This document shows, one piece after another, positions 28,053-37,569 of a DNA stretch of 64,000 bases. Source of the stretch: BPGX01 sp037447455 (GTDB lineage: Bacteria > Bacteroidota > Bacteroidia > B-17B0 > Aurantibacillaceae); NCBI GenBank assembly GCA_037447455.1, contig JBBIGQ010000010.1:1-64000 (forward strand), written 5' to 3'. Within the stretch, counting starts at the first letter, position 1, and every line of letters starts with the position of its first letter. A program made the position numbers and the translations under genes. The notes below the pieces were generated by a model. It had not been told where the DNA came from, did no database searches, and saw only the letters and a list, made by a program, of their open reading frames with translations.

Positions 28053-28086
28053 AAAAAAGCCAGAACATTTTGTTCTGGCTTTTTTA
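28053..28086. terminator. Bidirectional terminator between the T9SS cargo gene and proS
   Basis: AAAAAAGCCAGAACA and TGTTCTGGCTTTTTT form a perfect stem around a TTT loop, with A- and T-runs on both sides, so it can stop both converging transcripts. Confidence 0.9.
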
Positions 28087-28120
28087 TTTATTCAACTTCT
28101 CTGTGTTACCGAAAATTCAT

Positions 28121-29611
28121 CTAATACGCTCTGGCAAATAAAACTCTTTGCTTGCTTGGCTTCCCTGAATAAACACATTTTCCTTCTTCTAATGGATTAC
28201 CCATTGGAATACAACGAATAGTTGCTTTAGTGTCTTCTTTAATCTTCAATTCTGTTTCAGTAGTACCATCCCAATGCGCATATACAAAACCACCCTTATT
28301 TTCAATGACCTCCTTAAATTCTTCCCAAGTATCCACTTTGTGAATATTTTCATCCAATCGATTCTTGGCTTTTTCAAATAAAGATTGTTGAATAGAATTC
28401 AGTATATTCAAGATATAATCCACCGCATTATCCATTGGCACGAGTTCTTTACTTAAAGTATCTCTTCTGGCAATTTCTAGTTGCTTATTTTGTAAATCCC
28501 TTTTTCCAACGGCAATTCTCACGGGTACTCCTTGCATTTCATATTGAGCAAATTTCCACCCCGGTCTTTGCTTGTCATCATCATCAAACTTTACACTCAC
28601 ATTTTTTTCTTTTAATGTTTGAAGAATGGGTAAAATATGGGGGGGTATCTCTTCCATTTCTTCAATGCCTTTGTATATTGGCACAATCACCACTTGCAAG
28701 GGCGCAATTTTAGGAGGTAATACTAATCCTAAATCATCACTATGCGACATCACTAATGCCCCCATCAAACGAGTAGACACACCCCACGAAGTCGCCCATA
28801 CGTATTCTAATTCTCCATTTTTATTTGCGAATTTTACATCAAACGCTTTGGCAAAATTTTGTCCTAAAAAATGAGAAGTACCTGCTTGTAATGCTTTTCC
28901 ATCCTGCATCAATGCTTCTATGCAATACGTTTCTACTGCTCCTGCAAAGCGTTCATTTGCAGTTTTAATCCCTTTTATGACCGGTATTGCCAATGTTTTT
29001 TCCGCAAAATCTGCATACACATTCAACATTTTTTCGGCTTCTTCAATCGCTTCTTCAGAAGTAGCATGTGCCGTATGTCCTTCCTGCCACAAAAATTCTG
29101 CTGTACGCAAAAACAATCTCGTTCGCATTTCCCAACGCACCACATTCGCCCATTGATTGATTAGCAATGGCAAATCCCTATACGATTGAATCCAACTGCG
29201 ATAAGTGTTCCAGATAATTGTTTCAGAAGTAGGACGAACGATTAACTCTTCCTCTAATTTTGCCTCTTCATCCACAACAATCTCCTTCTTTGCTTCATCC
29301 AATTTTAAGCGATAATGCGTAACGACGGCACATTCTTTTGCAAATCCTTCCACATGCGATGCTTCTTTACTAAAAAACGATTTAGGAATAAATAATGGGA
29401 AATACGCATTCACATGACCAGTATCTTTAAACATTTTATCTAATGTCTGTTGCATTTTTTCCCAAATCGTATAACCATACGGTTTAATAATCATACATCC
29501 TCTCACCGCACTATAATCTGCTAATCCTGCCTTTAAAACAATATCATTGTACCACTGACTATAATCTTTGTTCCTTGGTGTTATTTCTTTGTTAGTTAAT
29601 GTCTGTGCCAT
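28121..29611 (-). CDS. proS: Prolyl-tRNA synthetase (short, archaeal/eukaryal-like type)
   Basis: Charges tRNA-Pro. At 496 residues it lacks the editing insertion of the long bacterial form. It begins with the short-type pattern (YSQWYNDIVLKAGLADYS, VRGCMIIKPYGYTIWE) and has class II motif 2 around RPTSETIIW and WEMRTRLFLRTAEFLWQEGHTAHA, motif 3 GVSTRLMGALVMSHSDDLGL, and the anticodon-binding domain (VVIVPIYKG, then GWKFAQYEMQGVPVRIAVGKRD). The C-terminus ends in Tyr, as is typical for this type. It follows rseP by 62 bp on the same strand. Confidence 0.97.
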   Translation of the reverse strand: MAQTLTNKEITPRNKDYSQWYNDIVLKAGLADYSAVRGCMIIKPYGYTIWEKMQQTLDKMFKDTGHVNAYFPLFIPKSFFSKEASHVEGFAKECAVVTHYRLKLDEAKKEIVVDEEAKLEEELIVRPTSETIIWNTYRSWIQSYRDLPLLINQWANVVRWEMRTRLFLRTAEFLWQEGHTAHATSEEAIEEAEKMLNVYADFAEKTLAIPVIKGIKTANERFAGAVETYCIEALMQDGKALQAGTSHFLGQNFAKAFDVKFANKNGELEYVWATSWGVSTRLMGALVMSHSDDLGLVLPPKIAPLQVVIVPIYKGIEEMEEIPPHILPILQTLKEKNVSVKFDDDDKQRPGWKFAQYEMQGVPVRIAVGKRDLQNKQLEIARRDTLSKELVPMDNAVDYILNILNSIQQSLFEKAKNRLDENIHKVDTWEEFKEVIENKGGFVYAHWDGTTETELKIKEDTKATIRCIPMGNPLEEGKCVYSGKPSKQRVLFARAY

Positions 29612-29673
29612 AATTTTTAGCGCAAATATCTTACAAAAATGATGGAATTAAAAATGTAACTCAATAATCCGGA

Positions 29674-30999
29674 TTAATTTCTCAACCAATCCGTATTAGC
29701 CCAAATCATCAAAGCCAATAATAAAAATAACCCTACTTGATTGGCATAATAAATAACTTTTTCCGGCACTTTAATACCCGTAAGCATTTCAAACAATGTA
29801 AACAAAATGTAACCACCATCCAGCATCGGTATTGGTAAAAAGTTCATAAATGCCAAAACCAAAGACAAAAAGGCAGTAATCGTCCAAAAAAATCTCCAAT
29901 TCCACACTTCTGGCATTGCCTTGTACATAGTATAAAAACCTCCCACCTGCTTATGCGCATCTTTAACTTGAAATAGTATTTGAAATTGTTTAACCTGCAT
30001 TTCAATATTTTCAATAGCAGTTTTTGTTCCCTGCACTACTGCTTGTGAAAAAGAATATTCTTCGTGTTTAATCGGAAGATATTTTTCAACACTTCTGATA
30101 AAACCCAATGTGCCTTGCAAACTGATATTAGAATATAAAACTACTGTATCATTCCCACGCTTTACAGTAAAAGATATTTTTTCTTTGCCTTTAAACTTTA
30201 AGACAGCGTTTTGATATTCATCAAAAAAATAAACAGGTGTGGAGTCCAGTCTAATTATCACGTCTCCTTTTTTAAATCCTGCCGCATAAGCAAAAGAATG
30301 TGGTATGACACTGTCTACTTCAACAGGCGTCCTTGGTAAAACAAACATAGATTTTTTAGCATTTGATAAAATCTGACTCAAATGTTCTTCTGTAATAGGT
30401 AAGTTAACCTCTTTTCCATTCCGTTCTACCTGAATACTTTTAGGTTGTTCCATTAGTATTTTAAGAGCAATTTTTTCAATAGATTGAATGGGCTTGTTAT
30501 CTAATGAACGTATTTTATCGCCGTTTTTTAAGCCAACAGAAAGCGCCACAGAATCGCATTGAACGCCGTATTTTAATTCATTCGCAGGGATATAATCTTT
30601 TCCCCAAATCCATAAAATCATCCAGTATAATAATACACCTAAAATCACGTTCATTAAAATACCGCCTAACATAATGAGTAATCGCTGCCATGCGGGTTTA
30701 CTGCGGAATTCCCAATCTTGTGGGGACGTTTTTAAAACATTCGTATCCATTTGTTCATCAATCATTCCGGAAATTTGAACGTAACCACCTAATGGAAACC
30801 AACCTATCCCATATTCTGTATCGCCTACTTTCTTTTTAAACAAAGAAAATTTTGCCACATTAACAAAAGGAAACAAAAAATCAAAAAATAAATAAAATTT
30901 TTCTACGCGCGTTTTGAACAATTTGGCAAATATAAAATGTCCAAACTCATGAATGGCTACAAGTATCGATAATGCTAAAAGTAATTGTAAAATCTGCAT
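29674..30999 (-). CDS. rseP: RIP zinc metalloprotease RseP
   Basis: A site-2 intramembrane protease. The zinc motif HEFGH is at residue 17-21 in the first membrane helix, with the second ligand region MNFLPIPMLDGGYIL near residue 390 in the C-terminal helix. Two PDZ-like domains (GLKNGDKIRSLDNKPI and GFKKGDVIIRLDSTPVYF) lie between. Length 441 is normal. Substrates in Bacteroidota are mostly anti-sigma factors. None is adjacent. It lies upstream of proS and may be co-transcribed with it. Confidence 0.95.
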   Translation of the reverse strand: MQILQLLLALSILVAIHEFGHFIFAKLFKTRVEKFYLFFDFLFPFVNVAKFSLFKKKVGDTEYGIGWFPLGGYVQISGMIDEQMDTNVLKTSPQDWEFRSKPAWQRLLIMLGGILMNVILGVLLYWMILWIWGKDYIPANELKYGVQCDSVALSVGLKNGDKIRSLDNKPIQSIEKIALKILMEQPKSIQVERNGKEVNLPITEEHLSQILSNAKKSMFVLPRTPVEVDSVIPHSFAYAAGFKKGDVIIRLDSTPVYFFDEYQNAVLKFKGKEKISFTVKRGNDTVVLYSNISLQGTLGFIRSVEKYLPIKHEEYSFSQAVVQGTKTAIENIEMQVKQFQILFQVKDAHKQVGGFYTMYKAMPEVWNWRFFWTITAFLSLVLAFMNFLPIPMLDGGYILFTLFEMLTGIKVPEKVIYYANQVGLFLLLALMIWANTDWLRN

Positions 31000-31216
31000 G
31001 GTATTTGTTTAAGGGCGCTAATATATTGAAATTAAAAGGCAAAACGAGAATTGATTCATTGCACAAAAAGTTTTAATGTTATTTTTTGTAAAAAGGCAGT
31101 GCTCTGCTTACGGCAATTCCATAATACATTCTTTATCTTTTATGGAAGCACCTATCTAAAAAATAAACTTCTATTAAAACCTTACTATTTTTTTCTGCTC
31201 TTATAATAATTCAAAA

Positions 31217-32473
31217 TTAAAGTTCTACTTCTACTTTTGCCAAATCATCAGATTGATACTTCCCGGATTTTAATTTATCCACTATTTTTGAAAAAGAATC
31301 TATAGTGTATTTGACATCCTCTAATGTATGCACTGCGGTTGGTATTAAACGCAAAATAATCATGCCTTTTGGTACAACAGGATAGGTTACCATTGAGCAG
31401 AATATATTAAAGTTTTCTCTTAAATCGTATACCATATTAGTTGCTTCCGGAATAGAACCATTCAGATAAACAGGTGTAACAGGTGTGCTCGTATTTCCAA
31501 TATCAAATCCAGCTGCCTTCAAGCCACCCTGCAGAGCACGCGTTATTTCCCACAATTTTTCTCTGTATTCCGGACAACGCCGCATGAGTTCCAAACGTTT
31601 TAATGCGCCTATCACAATCGGCATTGGTAAACTTTTAGCAAAAATCTGAGAACGCATATTGTATCGTAGGTAAGTAACAATATCTTTTTCTGAACTGATG
31701 AACCCACCAATTAATGCAAAAGATTTAGCAAATGTTCCAAAATAAATGTCAATCCCATCCTGACAATTTTGCTCCTGCCCTGTTCCTCCGCCCGTCTTAC
31801 CCATCGTTCCTATGCCATGCGCATCATCTACAAACAAACGAAAATGATGCTTACTTTTCAATGCCACAATTTCTTTTAATTTCCCCTGATCACCCCGCAT
31901 TCCAAACACACCTTCTGTAAGTACCAAAATACCACCGCTTGTTTTTTTTACAATTTTTTCAGCACGTTGTAATTGTTTTTCTAAATCCTCTATATCATTA
32001 TGCTTAAATACAAACCGTTTTCCCATGTGTAAACGCACACCATCAATAATACAAGCGTGGCTTTCAGCATCGTACACAATAACATCTCTTCTGTCTACAA
32101 GCGCATCAATAGCAGAAAACATAGCTTGATAACCATAGTTACATAAAATAGTATCGGGCTTACTAACAAATTCAGATAGCTCTTTTTCTAATTGTTCGTG
32201 ATACACCGAATTTCCACTCATCATACGAGCGCCCATAGGAGCAGCCATTTCGAATCGTGCTGCAGCTTCTGCATCTGTTTGTCTGACTTCAGGATGATTC
32301 GCTAAACCCAAATAATTATTTAAACTCCAATTTAATAATTTCTTCCCTCTAAACATCATGTAAGGACCAATATCTCCTTCTAACTTTGGAAATGTAAAAT
32401 AACCATGTGCTTTAGAAGAATACATACCAAGCGGTCCCATGTTTTTTTTCACTTTATCAAAAATATCTCTCAT
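31217..32473 (-). CDS. PLP-dependent alpha-oxoamine synthase family (serine palmitoyltransferase / KBL-like)
   Basis: A 418-residue fold-type I enzyme that joins an amino acid to an acyl-CoA. Motifs: WSLNNYLGLANHPEV near 50, SGNSVYHEQLE, CNYGYQAMFSA, DAESHACIIDG, the PLP-aspartate in LFVDDAHGIGTMG (around 215) and the PLP-lysine in GTFAKSFAL (around 248). It differs from 8-amino-7-oxononanoate synthase in its N-terminal half and has no bio or tdh neighbour. In this phylum the likely reactions are serine plus palmitoyl-CoA (sphingolipid) or cysteate plus acyl-CoA (sulfonolipid). Glycine C-acetyltransferase remains possible. It is transcribed alone. Confidence 0.75.
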   Translation of the reverse strand: MRDIFDKVKKNMGPLGMYSSKAHGYFTFPKLEGDIGPYMMFRGKKLLNWSLNNYLGLANHPEVRQTDAEAAARFEMAAPMGARMMSGNSVYHEQLEKELSEFVSKPDTILCNYGYQAMFSAIDALVDRRDVIVYDAESHACIIDGVRLHMGKRFVFKHNDIEDLEKQLQRAEKIVKKTSGGILVLTEGVFGMRGDQGKLKEIVALKSKHHFRLFVDDAHGIGTMGKTGGGTGQEQNCQDGIDIYFGTFAKSFALIGGFISSEKDIVTYLRYNMRSQIFAKSLPMPIVIGALKRLELMRRCPEYREKLWEITRALQGGLKAAGFDIGNTSTPVTPVYLNGSIPEATNMVYDLRENFNIFCSMVTYPVVPKGMIILRLIPTAVHTLEDVKYTIDSFSKIVDKLKSGKYQSDDLAKVEVEL

Positions 32474-32487
32474 AAACTATTTTTCTG

Positions 32488-32506
32488 CAAAAGTACAACA
32501 AAGTTA
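32488..32506 (-). promoter_or_regulatory. Overlapping -7 boxes upstream of the oxoamine synthase gene
   Basis: Two minus-strand matches to TAnnTTTG, TACTTTTG (32495-32488) and TAACTTTG (32506-32499), lie 15-33 nt before the ATG. Confidence 0.4.
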
Positions 32507-32751
32507 ATAAACTTGAAAATCACGGTTTTTAAATTCAATTGTTGATTATCTGACTAAGTAAAGAACTCTTTAACGAAAAATCATCTGTTTTTATTTTTGA
32601 GCCCTATCCATTCTTTTATTTTTCTTGCCATTTTTTTTCTTGTATTTCCATTCATCACATTTTTAAAGTTTGAGTGTAACATTTTTCGTATAACATACAA
32701 AAATCAAAACAATGAAAGCATTTCATAAAGTAACCCTAAAAACTTACTACT

Positions 32752-35700
32752 ATGAAAACAAAATTACTCGCCCTGTTTATTATAGCTGCTCTTACAGCCA
32801 ATGGGCAAACGGCATCACCCACCACCAATACGGATAATACACAACAAAACCTATCGTATTGGTTAAACATAGCGCGACAAAAAAATCTTACTCCTGCTGA
32901 AACAGAAGAGTTTGTTCAGTCGCATTTAAAAGATAATTTGTCTGCTTTCAAAATTATTACAACTTCTCCACCCACTATACAACAAAACTGTACTAATATG
33001 GACTTTGAAAGTGGGAACTTAAACGGATGGATGTCCACCAATGGTTACCACCCACAATACAACTCTACAGGATGTTGTCCTTTTACCGGTGGCGCACAGA
33101 CCATTGTAAGTGGTAATGCTACAGATCCCTGTGGTGGATTTCCGGTAGTATGCCCGGGTGGTAATTTTTCTCTGAAATTAGGAAATAATCAAACCGGTGG
33201 CCGCGCAGACCGCATTGAACAAACATTTTTAGTAACAGCGGGTAATGCTTATTTTACCTACAAATACGCTGTTGTGTTGCAGGATCCTGGGCACAACCCC
33301 ATTGACCAACCCAAGTTTGAAATTGAAATGTTGGATCAAAACGGCAACCCTATTCCTTGCACTTATTATAGTGTTACAGCAGGGCAAGGTATTCCCGGTT
33401 TTCAAAACTCCACTGCTTGTCCGGGCGTCATCTATAAACCGTGGTCAAGTGTATCGGCCGATCTCACCAATTACATTGGTCAGAATGTTACCATTCGTTT
33501 TACCACATACGATTGTGCTTTGGGCGGTCATTACGGTTATGCTTACATTGATGGCGATTGTCTTTCCTTTCCTCAAACTCAACCCGATACCATCTGCGTA
33601 GGTCAATCCAAAACCCTGTGTGCTCCCAATGGTTTTGCCTCTTATGTATGGAACGGTACGGGCATCAATGGCAATACCAATCAATGTGTAACCGTCAATA
33701 ATCCTGGCACATATGCTGTTCAAACCACTATGTTTACAGGTTGTCCCGGACCTACCTTTTATTTTCCTCTTTACAATCACCCTACTCCCAATGCTAATTT
33801 TAATATCGGGAATAGCAATACAAGCTGCGGACTAACAGTAACTTTTCATAACACTTCTAGTAATGCTGGTGGGAATACCTACTGGTTTTGGAATTTCGGA
33901 GATGGTAATACTTCTACTGCCCAAAATCCTGTTCATACCTATGCATCCGCAGGACAATACAGTGTAACTTTAATCGTTGGGAATTCTTTTGGCTGCTACG
34001 ATACCACCGGAATGCTCATTGATGTCAATAATCCTGTTAGTGCTGATTTTATTTACAATAATGTTTGTTGGGGCACAGCAACTTCGTTCACGAATACCAG
34101 TACTATCTCACAAGGCGCTATTACTTCTGTACAATGGTATTTTGGAAATGGTGGAAGTTCTACACAAAATAATCCAAGCTATACTTATACTAATGCCGGT
34201 TCTTACAATGTAACTCTGATTGCTACCTCCAACAAAGGTTGTACGGATACCATAACAAAAACAGTAACTGTATACCCTACCCCTTCCGTTTCTTTTTCAA
34301 CACAAAACACTTGCCTTGGCAATTCGGTTACCTTCAATAGCACTGTCAATATCAACAACGGCAGCGTTTCTTCTTATCAATGGAATTTGGGTAACGGACA
34401 AACTTCTAATTCTCCCAATCCCATTTACACTTATCCTTCATCTGGTAATTTCATTGTAAGTTTAACTATAAATTCCAATAATAATTGTACCGCTACTTAC
34501 TCATTACCAATTACTATCTATCCATTACCTAACGTCAACTTCACGGCTAATAATGTGTGTTTAGGAACTGCCGTAAATTTCAACAATCAATCTACCATTA
34601 CGAGCGGAAGTATTGTTTCTTACTTGTGGAACTTTGGTAACGGACAAACTTCTACTCAAATTAATCCTCAATCCCCCTACATTGCGCCCGGCATTTACAC
34701 TGTCATTCTCACTGCCACAAGTAATTACAACTGTACTGCTTCCAGTACCAATACAGTTGAAATATACCCATTACCCAATGTTCAATTTTCTGCTAATAAT
34801 AATTGTGTAAATAATGCTATCACCTTTAATAATCAAACATACATTTCTAATGGACAAATTACTCAATACCAATGGAATTTTAGTACTGGCAATACATCCA
34901 CTTTGTTCAATCCGTCCATTACTGTGCCTGTAGCAGGCATTTATTCTGCCACTCTTTCTGCTATTAGCAATCATAACTGCATTGCATCTGCTACCAATAC
35001 TTTTGAAGCATATCCATTGCCTTTTATATCCTTTTCATTTAATAATGTTTGTGAAGGCAACACGGTTTACTTTACAAACAACAGCACTATTCAAACTGGG
35101 AACATTCAAACCTATCAATGGAATTTTGGAAATGGTTTAATTTCTTCTCAAGTAAATCCTAATGTTCTATATACCTCTGCAGGAAATTATATTGTAACTC
35201 TTACGGCTATATCCGATAAATCCTGCATAGCCACCAGTACGAATACCGTTAACATTTTTCCAACACCTCAGGCACAATTTAGCGTAAACTCTGTTTGCTA
35301 TAATCATCCCAATGTGTTCATCAATCAAAGTAGCATCACCTCCGGCAGCATCACAAAATTCAGATGGGACTTTGAAAACGACGGTATTTGGGATGATACA
35401 ATAAACATTAACCCTACACTCATCTATCCTGCTTTCGGACAGTATAAAGCACGTTTACAAACGATTAGTAATAATGGCTGTATACATCAAACCTTAAAGA
35501 ATGTAATGGTATATCCTAATCCCGTTGCTAATTTTAGCAGCAGTAAGACCTGTTTAGGGGATGAAACACAATTTACCAATTTATCTTTCTCGCCTAATGG
35601 GGTTATTACTGCTTATTATTGGGATTTAAATTCAGATGGATTTTATGATAATGTATCTACTCACCCAAGTTTTCAATATCCGGCACACGGTAGTTATTTA

Positions 35701-36558
35701 ATTACATTAGAAGTTCAGAATGAACACGGATGTGTAAATATTATCAAAAAACCTGTATACGTTAATCCTAATCCTAATCCGATATTTTCAGTCGTAAATC
35801 CCAATGGCTGTCCAAAACATTGTGTACTATTTCAAAATCAATCTACTATTGTAAGTGGTAATATACAATCTTATCAATGGAATTTTGGAGATGGAGACCT
35901 TGACAATGCTCTGAACACCGTTCACTGCTACGAAAACAGCGGCGTGTATTCAGTGATACTGAAAGCGATTTCAGATAGTGGTTGTGTAGGAAGTTTTATG
36001 TTAGCCAATAGCATCACTGTGTATCCTACGCCTGTTGCGGGTTTCATCACCAATCCGGAAAGAGTATTAGATGAGACGGAACCTTTAGAAGTCAAAGATG
36101 TTTCTTCCGGTGCGTCTGTTATCACTTATACACTGAGCGATGGAAAAATATACAATGTGCCTGACTTCGTTTACAATGTAACACAGGAAGATATGAAACA
36201 ACTTATGATTTATCAATCTGTTGTGAATCAATATGGCTGTAAAGATTCTATTGTCAAATGGATTGAAGTAGTTCCCGGATTTGCCATCTACTTTCCAAAT
36301 GCCTTTACACCCAACGATGATAACTTAAACGATGGGTTTACAGGAAAAGGATATGGCATTCAGGAATTCAAATTATCTGTTTTTGACAGATGGGGACATT
36401 TGCTTTATGAAACGAACGATATTAATAAACCATGGAATGGAAAAGATAAATCCAACAATGAATTGGTTCCGAACGATACTTATGTATGGAAAGCCGTTGT
36501 AAAAGATAAAAGAAGCAAAGCACACGAATTTGTAGGCAAAGTAACCGTTGTACGATGA
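32752..36558 (+). CDS. PKD-repeat secreted adhesin with T9SS type B (gliding motility-type) C-terminal domain
   Basis: A 1268-residue secreted protein with a signal peptide (MKTKLLALFIIAALTANGQ). An N-terminal region of about 270 residues looks like a jelly-roll (NMDFESGNLNGW to YGYAYIDGDCLSF). About ten tandem PKD-type Ig domains of roughly 82 residues follow, each with a W-x-FG-x-G pattern and most opening with a cysteine after x-F-x-x-x-x-x-C (about 33780-36290). The last repeat is degenerate. The C-terminal 90 residues (YFPNAFTPNDDNLND, then VFDRWGHLLYET and PNDTYVWKAVVKD) are a type B T9SS signal. Such proteins are long surface adhesins. The ORF stands alone, with PorP/SprF at 52044 as one potential partner for type B cargo. 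Confidence 0.9.
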   Translation: MKTKLLALFIIAALTANGQTASPTTNTDNTQQNLSYWLNIARQKNLTPAETEEFVQSHLKDNLSAFKIITTSPPTIQQNCTNMDFESGNLNGWMSTNGYHPQYNSTGCCPFTGGAQTIVSGNATDPCGGFPVVCPGGNFSLKLGNNQTGGRADRIEQTFLVTAGNAYFTYKYAVVLQDPGHNPIDQPKFEIEMLDQNGNPIPCTYYSVTAGQGIPGFQNSTACPGVIYKPWSSVSADLTNYIGQNVTIRFTTYDCALGGHYGYAYIDGDCLSFPQTQPDTICVGQSKTLCAPNGFASYVWNGTGINGNTNQCVTVNNPGTYAVQTTMFTGCPGPTFYFPLYNHPTPNANFNIGNSNTSCGLTVTFHNTSSNAGGNTYWFWNFGDGNTSTAQNPVHTYASAGQYSVTLIVGNSFGCYDTTGMLIDVNNPVSADFIYNNVCWGTATSFTNTSTISQGAITSVQWYFGNGGSSTQNNPSYTYTNAGSYNVTLIATSNKGCTDTITKTVTVYPTPSVSFSTQNTCLGNSVTFNSTVNINNGSVSSYQWNLGNGQTSNSPNPIYTYPSSGNFIVSLTINSNNNCTATYSLPITIYPLPNVNFTANNVCLGTAVNFNNQSTITSGSIVSYLWNFGNGQTSTQINPQSPYIAPGIYTVILTATSNYNCTASSTNTVEIYPLPNVQFSANNNCVNNAITFNNQTYISNGQITQYQWNFSTGNTSTLFNPSITVPVAGIYSATLSAISNHNCIASATNTFEAYPLPFISFSFNNVCEGNTVYFTNNSTIQTGNIQTYQWNFGNGLISSQVNPNVLYTSAGNYIVTLTAISDKSCIATSTNTVNIFPTPQAQFSVNSVCYNHPNVFINQSSITSGSITKFRWDFENDGIWDDTININPTLIYPAFGQYKARLQTISNNGCIHQTLKNVMVYPNPVANFSSSKTCLGDETQFTNLSFSPNGVITAYYWDLNSDGFYDNVSTHPSFQYPAHGSYLITLEVQNEHGCVNIIKKPVYVNPNPNPIFSVVNPNGCPKHCVLFQNQSTIVSGNIQSYQWNFGDGDLDNALNTVHCYENSGVYSVILKAISDSGCVGSFMLANSITVYPTPVAGFITNPERVLDETEPLEVKDVSSGASVITYTLSDGKIYNVPDFVYNVTQEDMKQLMIYQSVVNQYGCKDSIVKWIEVVPGFAIYFPNAFTPNDDNLNDGFTGKGYGIQEFKLSVFDRWGHLLYETNDINKPWNGKDKSNNELVPNDTYVWKAVVKDKRSKAHEFVGKVTVVR

Positions 36559-36994
36559 AGGACTTAATATCCAACGAACATTTCAGAAGCGTCTTTCAAC
36601 GCTTTAACCGCGATGCATAAAAACAAAATCTACCTATTCATAATAAGGCAAAGAAAAAGTGAAATAAAGCGAAACCACCATTATTTACTCATAAAACAAC
36701 AAAACTAATCTATCATAATAAAATTATTCCATAGAATAATTTTTGCTGAGGTAAAAAATATCAGAAATTTCTCAATTTTAGAATTCTTGTTAAAATAAAT
36801 TTCAAGAAAATAACCTGATTTTTTTCTTTCGTATAAAACAAAAAATAATACGTTGGTGAAGAAAAATGTTATTATAATTATTTTAATAGGAATTGCTGTA
36901 TTGGAAGCAATATTGCTTTGAAATGTTATGATGTATCCATAGCGTGTAAAGGGAAAAGTTGTTCATTGAATCAACATTTTACAAAAGATTGTAA
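36559..36994. other. 436-bp region with only a 21-codon hydrophobic ORF
   Basis: Very AT-rich, with two hairpins: AAGCGT/ACGCTT (36587-36604), 29 nt after the stop of the PKD gene, and the one at 36720-36743. A tiny plus-strand frame starting at GTG 36856 and ending at TGA 36921 encodes a basic start followed by an unbroken hydrophobic run (KKNVIIIILIGIAVLEAILL). It could be a small membrane peptide or a broken signal peptide. No other gene is visible. Confidence 0.4.
36720..36743 (+). terminator. AT-rich hairpin after the PKD-repeat gene
   Basis: AAAATTATTC and GAATAATTTT form a 10-bp stem with a CATA loop, followed by T. Weak thermodynamically and 160 bp beyond the stop. Confidence 0.3.
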
Positions 36995-37420
36995 ATGGCT
37001 CAAAAGTATATGAAATGGTATGGGTTCATAAGTTTAGTAGGTTTAGTCGGTGTATTATTATTGTGTCATTCGCCACACAATCAGAATGAGGAAGTACTGC
37101 GTGACGTATGCGGTTGGTGGAAAATAGAAAAATGTGAAATAGATACTACCAATATGCTGAATGAATTATTTGAAGCCAATTCTCAAACATCAAAAGACAG
37201 TGTGCCGACCATAAGAGATGCTGAGAATGCTCTGTTATTAGCGACTTTTCCTGAGATTATAAAACTCATTCAATCTCTTCACTATGTTGAAATCACTAAA
37301 GAAAAATTCGTATTATACAACAGAAATAAAGAGGAGGTAGAAGCATATTCTATTCAAGATATTGAAGACCCACCACTTGTTTTAAAAACTGAAGACAAAA
37401 ACAAAAAAATGATGAAGTAA
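36995..37420 (+). CDS. Small putative membrane-anchored or exported orphan protein
   Basis: A 141-residue protein I do not recognise. After a short basic start, one hydrophobic segment (WYGFISLVGLVGVLLLC, about residues 8-24) should anchor or export it. LLLC is a poor lipobox, because the residue before Cys is large. The rest is acidic to neutral, with the pattern CGWWKIEKCEID near residue 38, reminiscent of the start of lipocalin-like 'GTWKI' domains but too short to claim. It ends in a Lys-rich tail. It is convergent with the S46 peptidase gene. The reading frame uses codons like its neighbours, so I believe it is real. Confidence 0.55.
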   Translation: MAQKYMKWYGFISLVGLVGVLLLCHSPHNQNEEVLRDVCGWWKIEKCEIDTTNMLNELFEANSQTSKDSVPTIRDAENALLLATFPEIIKLIQSLHYVEITKEKFVLYNRNKEEVEAYSIQDIEDPPLVLKTEDKNKKMMK

Positions 37421-37569
37421 AAATATTAAAAACTGAGTCAAACAATAAAATTATTATTACTAATAAAAATAATACTCTAAAATTCTATTTGACGCGTACC
37501 ACCAAAGAGTAAACTGTTTTTCCTTTCATCACAAAAGGAAATAGAAGAGTGACAAAAATGTTTAATTTT

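Noticed and set aside
33445..33780. 111-aa minus-strand ORF in the PKD protein gene
   Set aside because: Antisense to the clear secreted protein; its composition follows from repeat-biased codons.
33780..36290. Nucleotide repeat array or recombination hot spot
   Set aside because: The repetition is at protein level (PKD domains); DNA copies have diverged, so no DNA repeat is claimed.
37500..37560. Terminator from TTTCCTTT/AAAGGAAA
   Set aside because: The stem is followed by no T-run on either strand.
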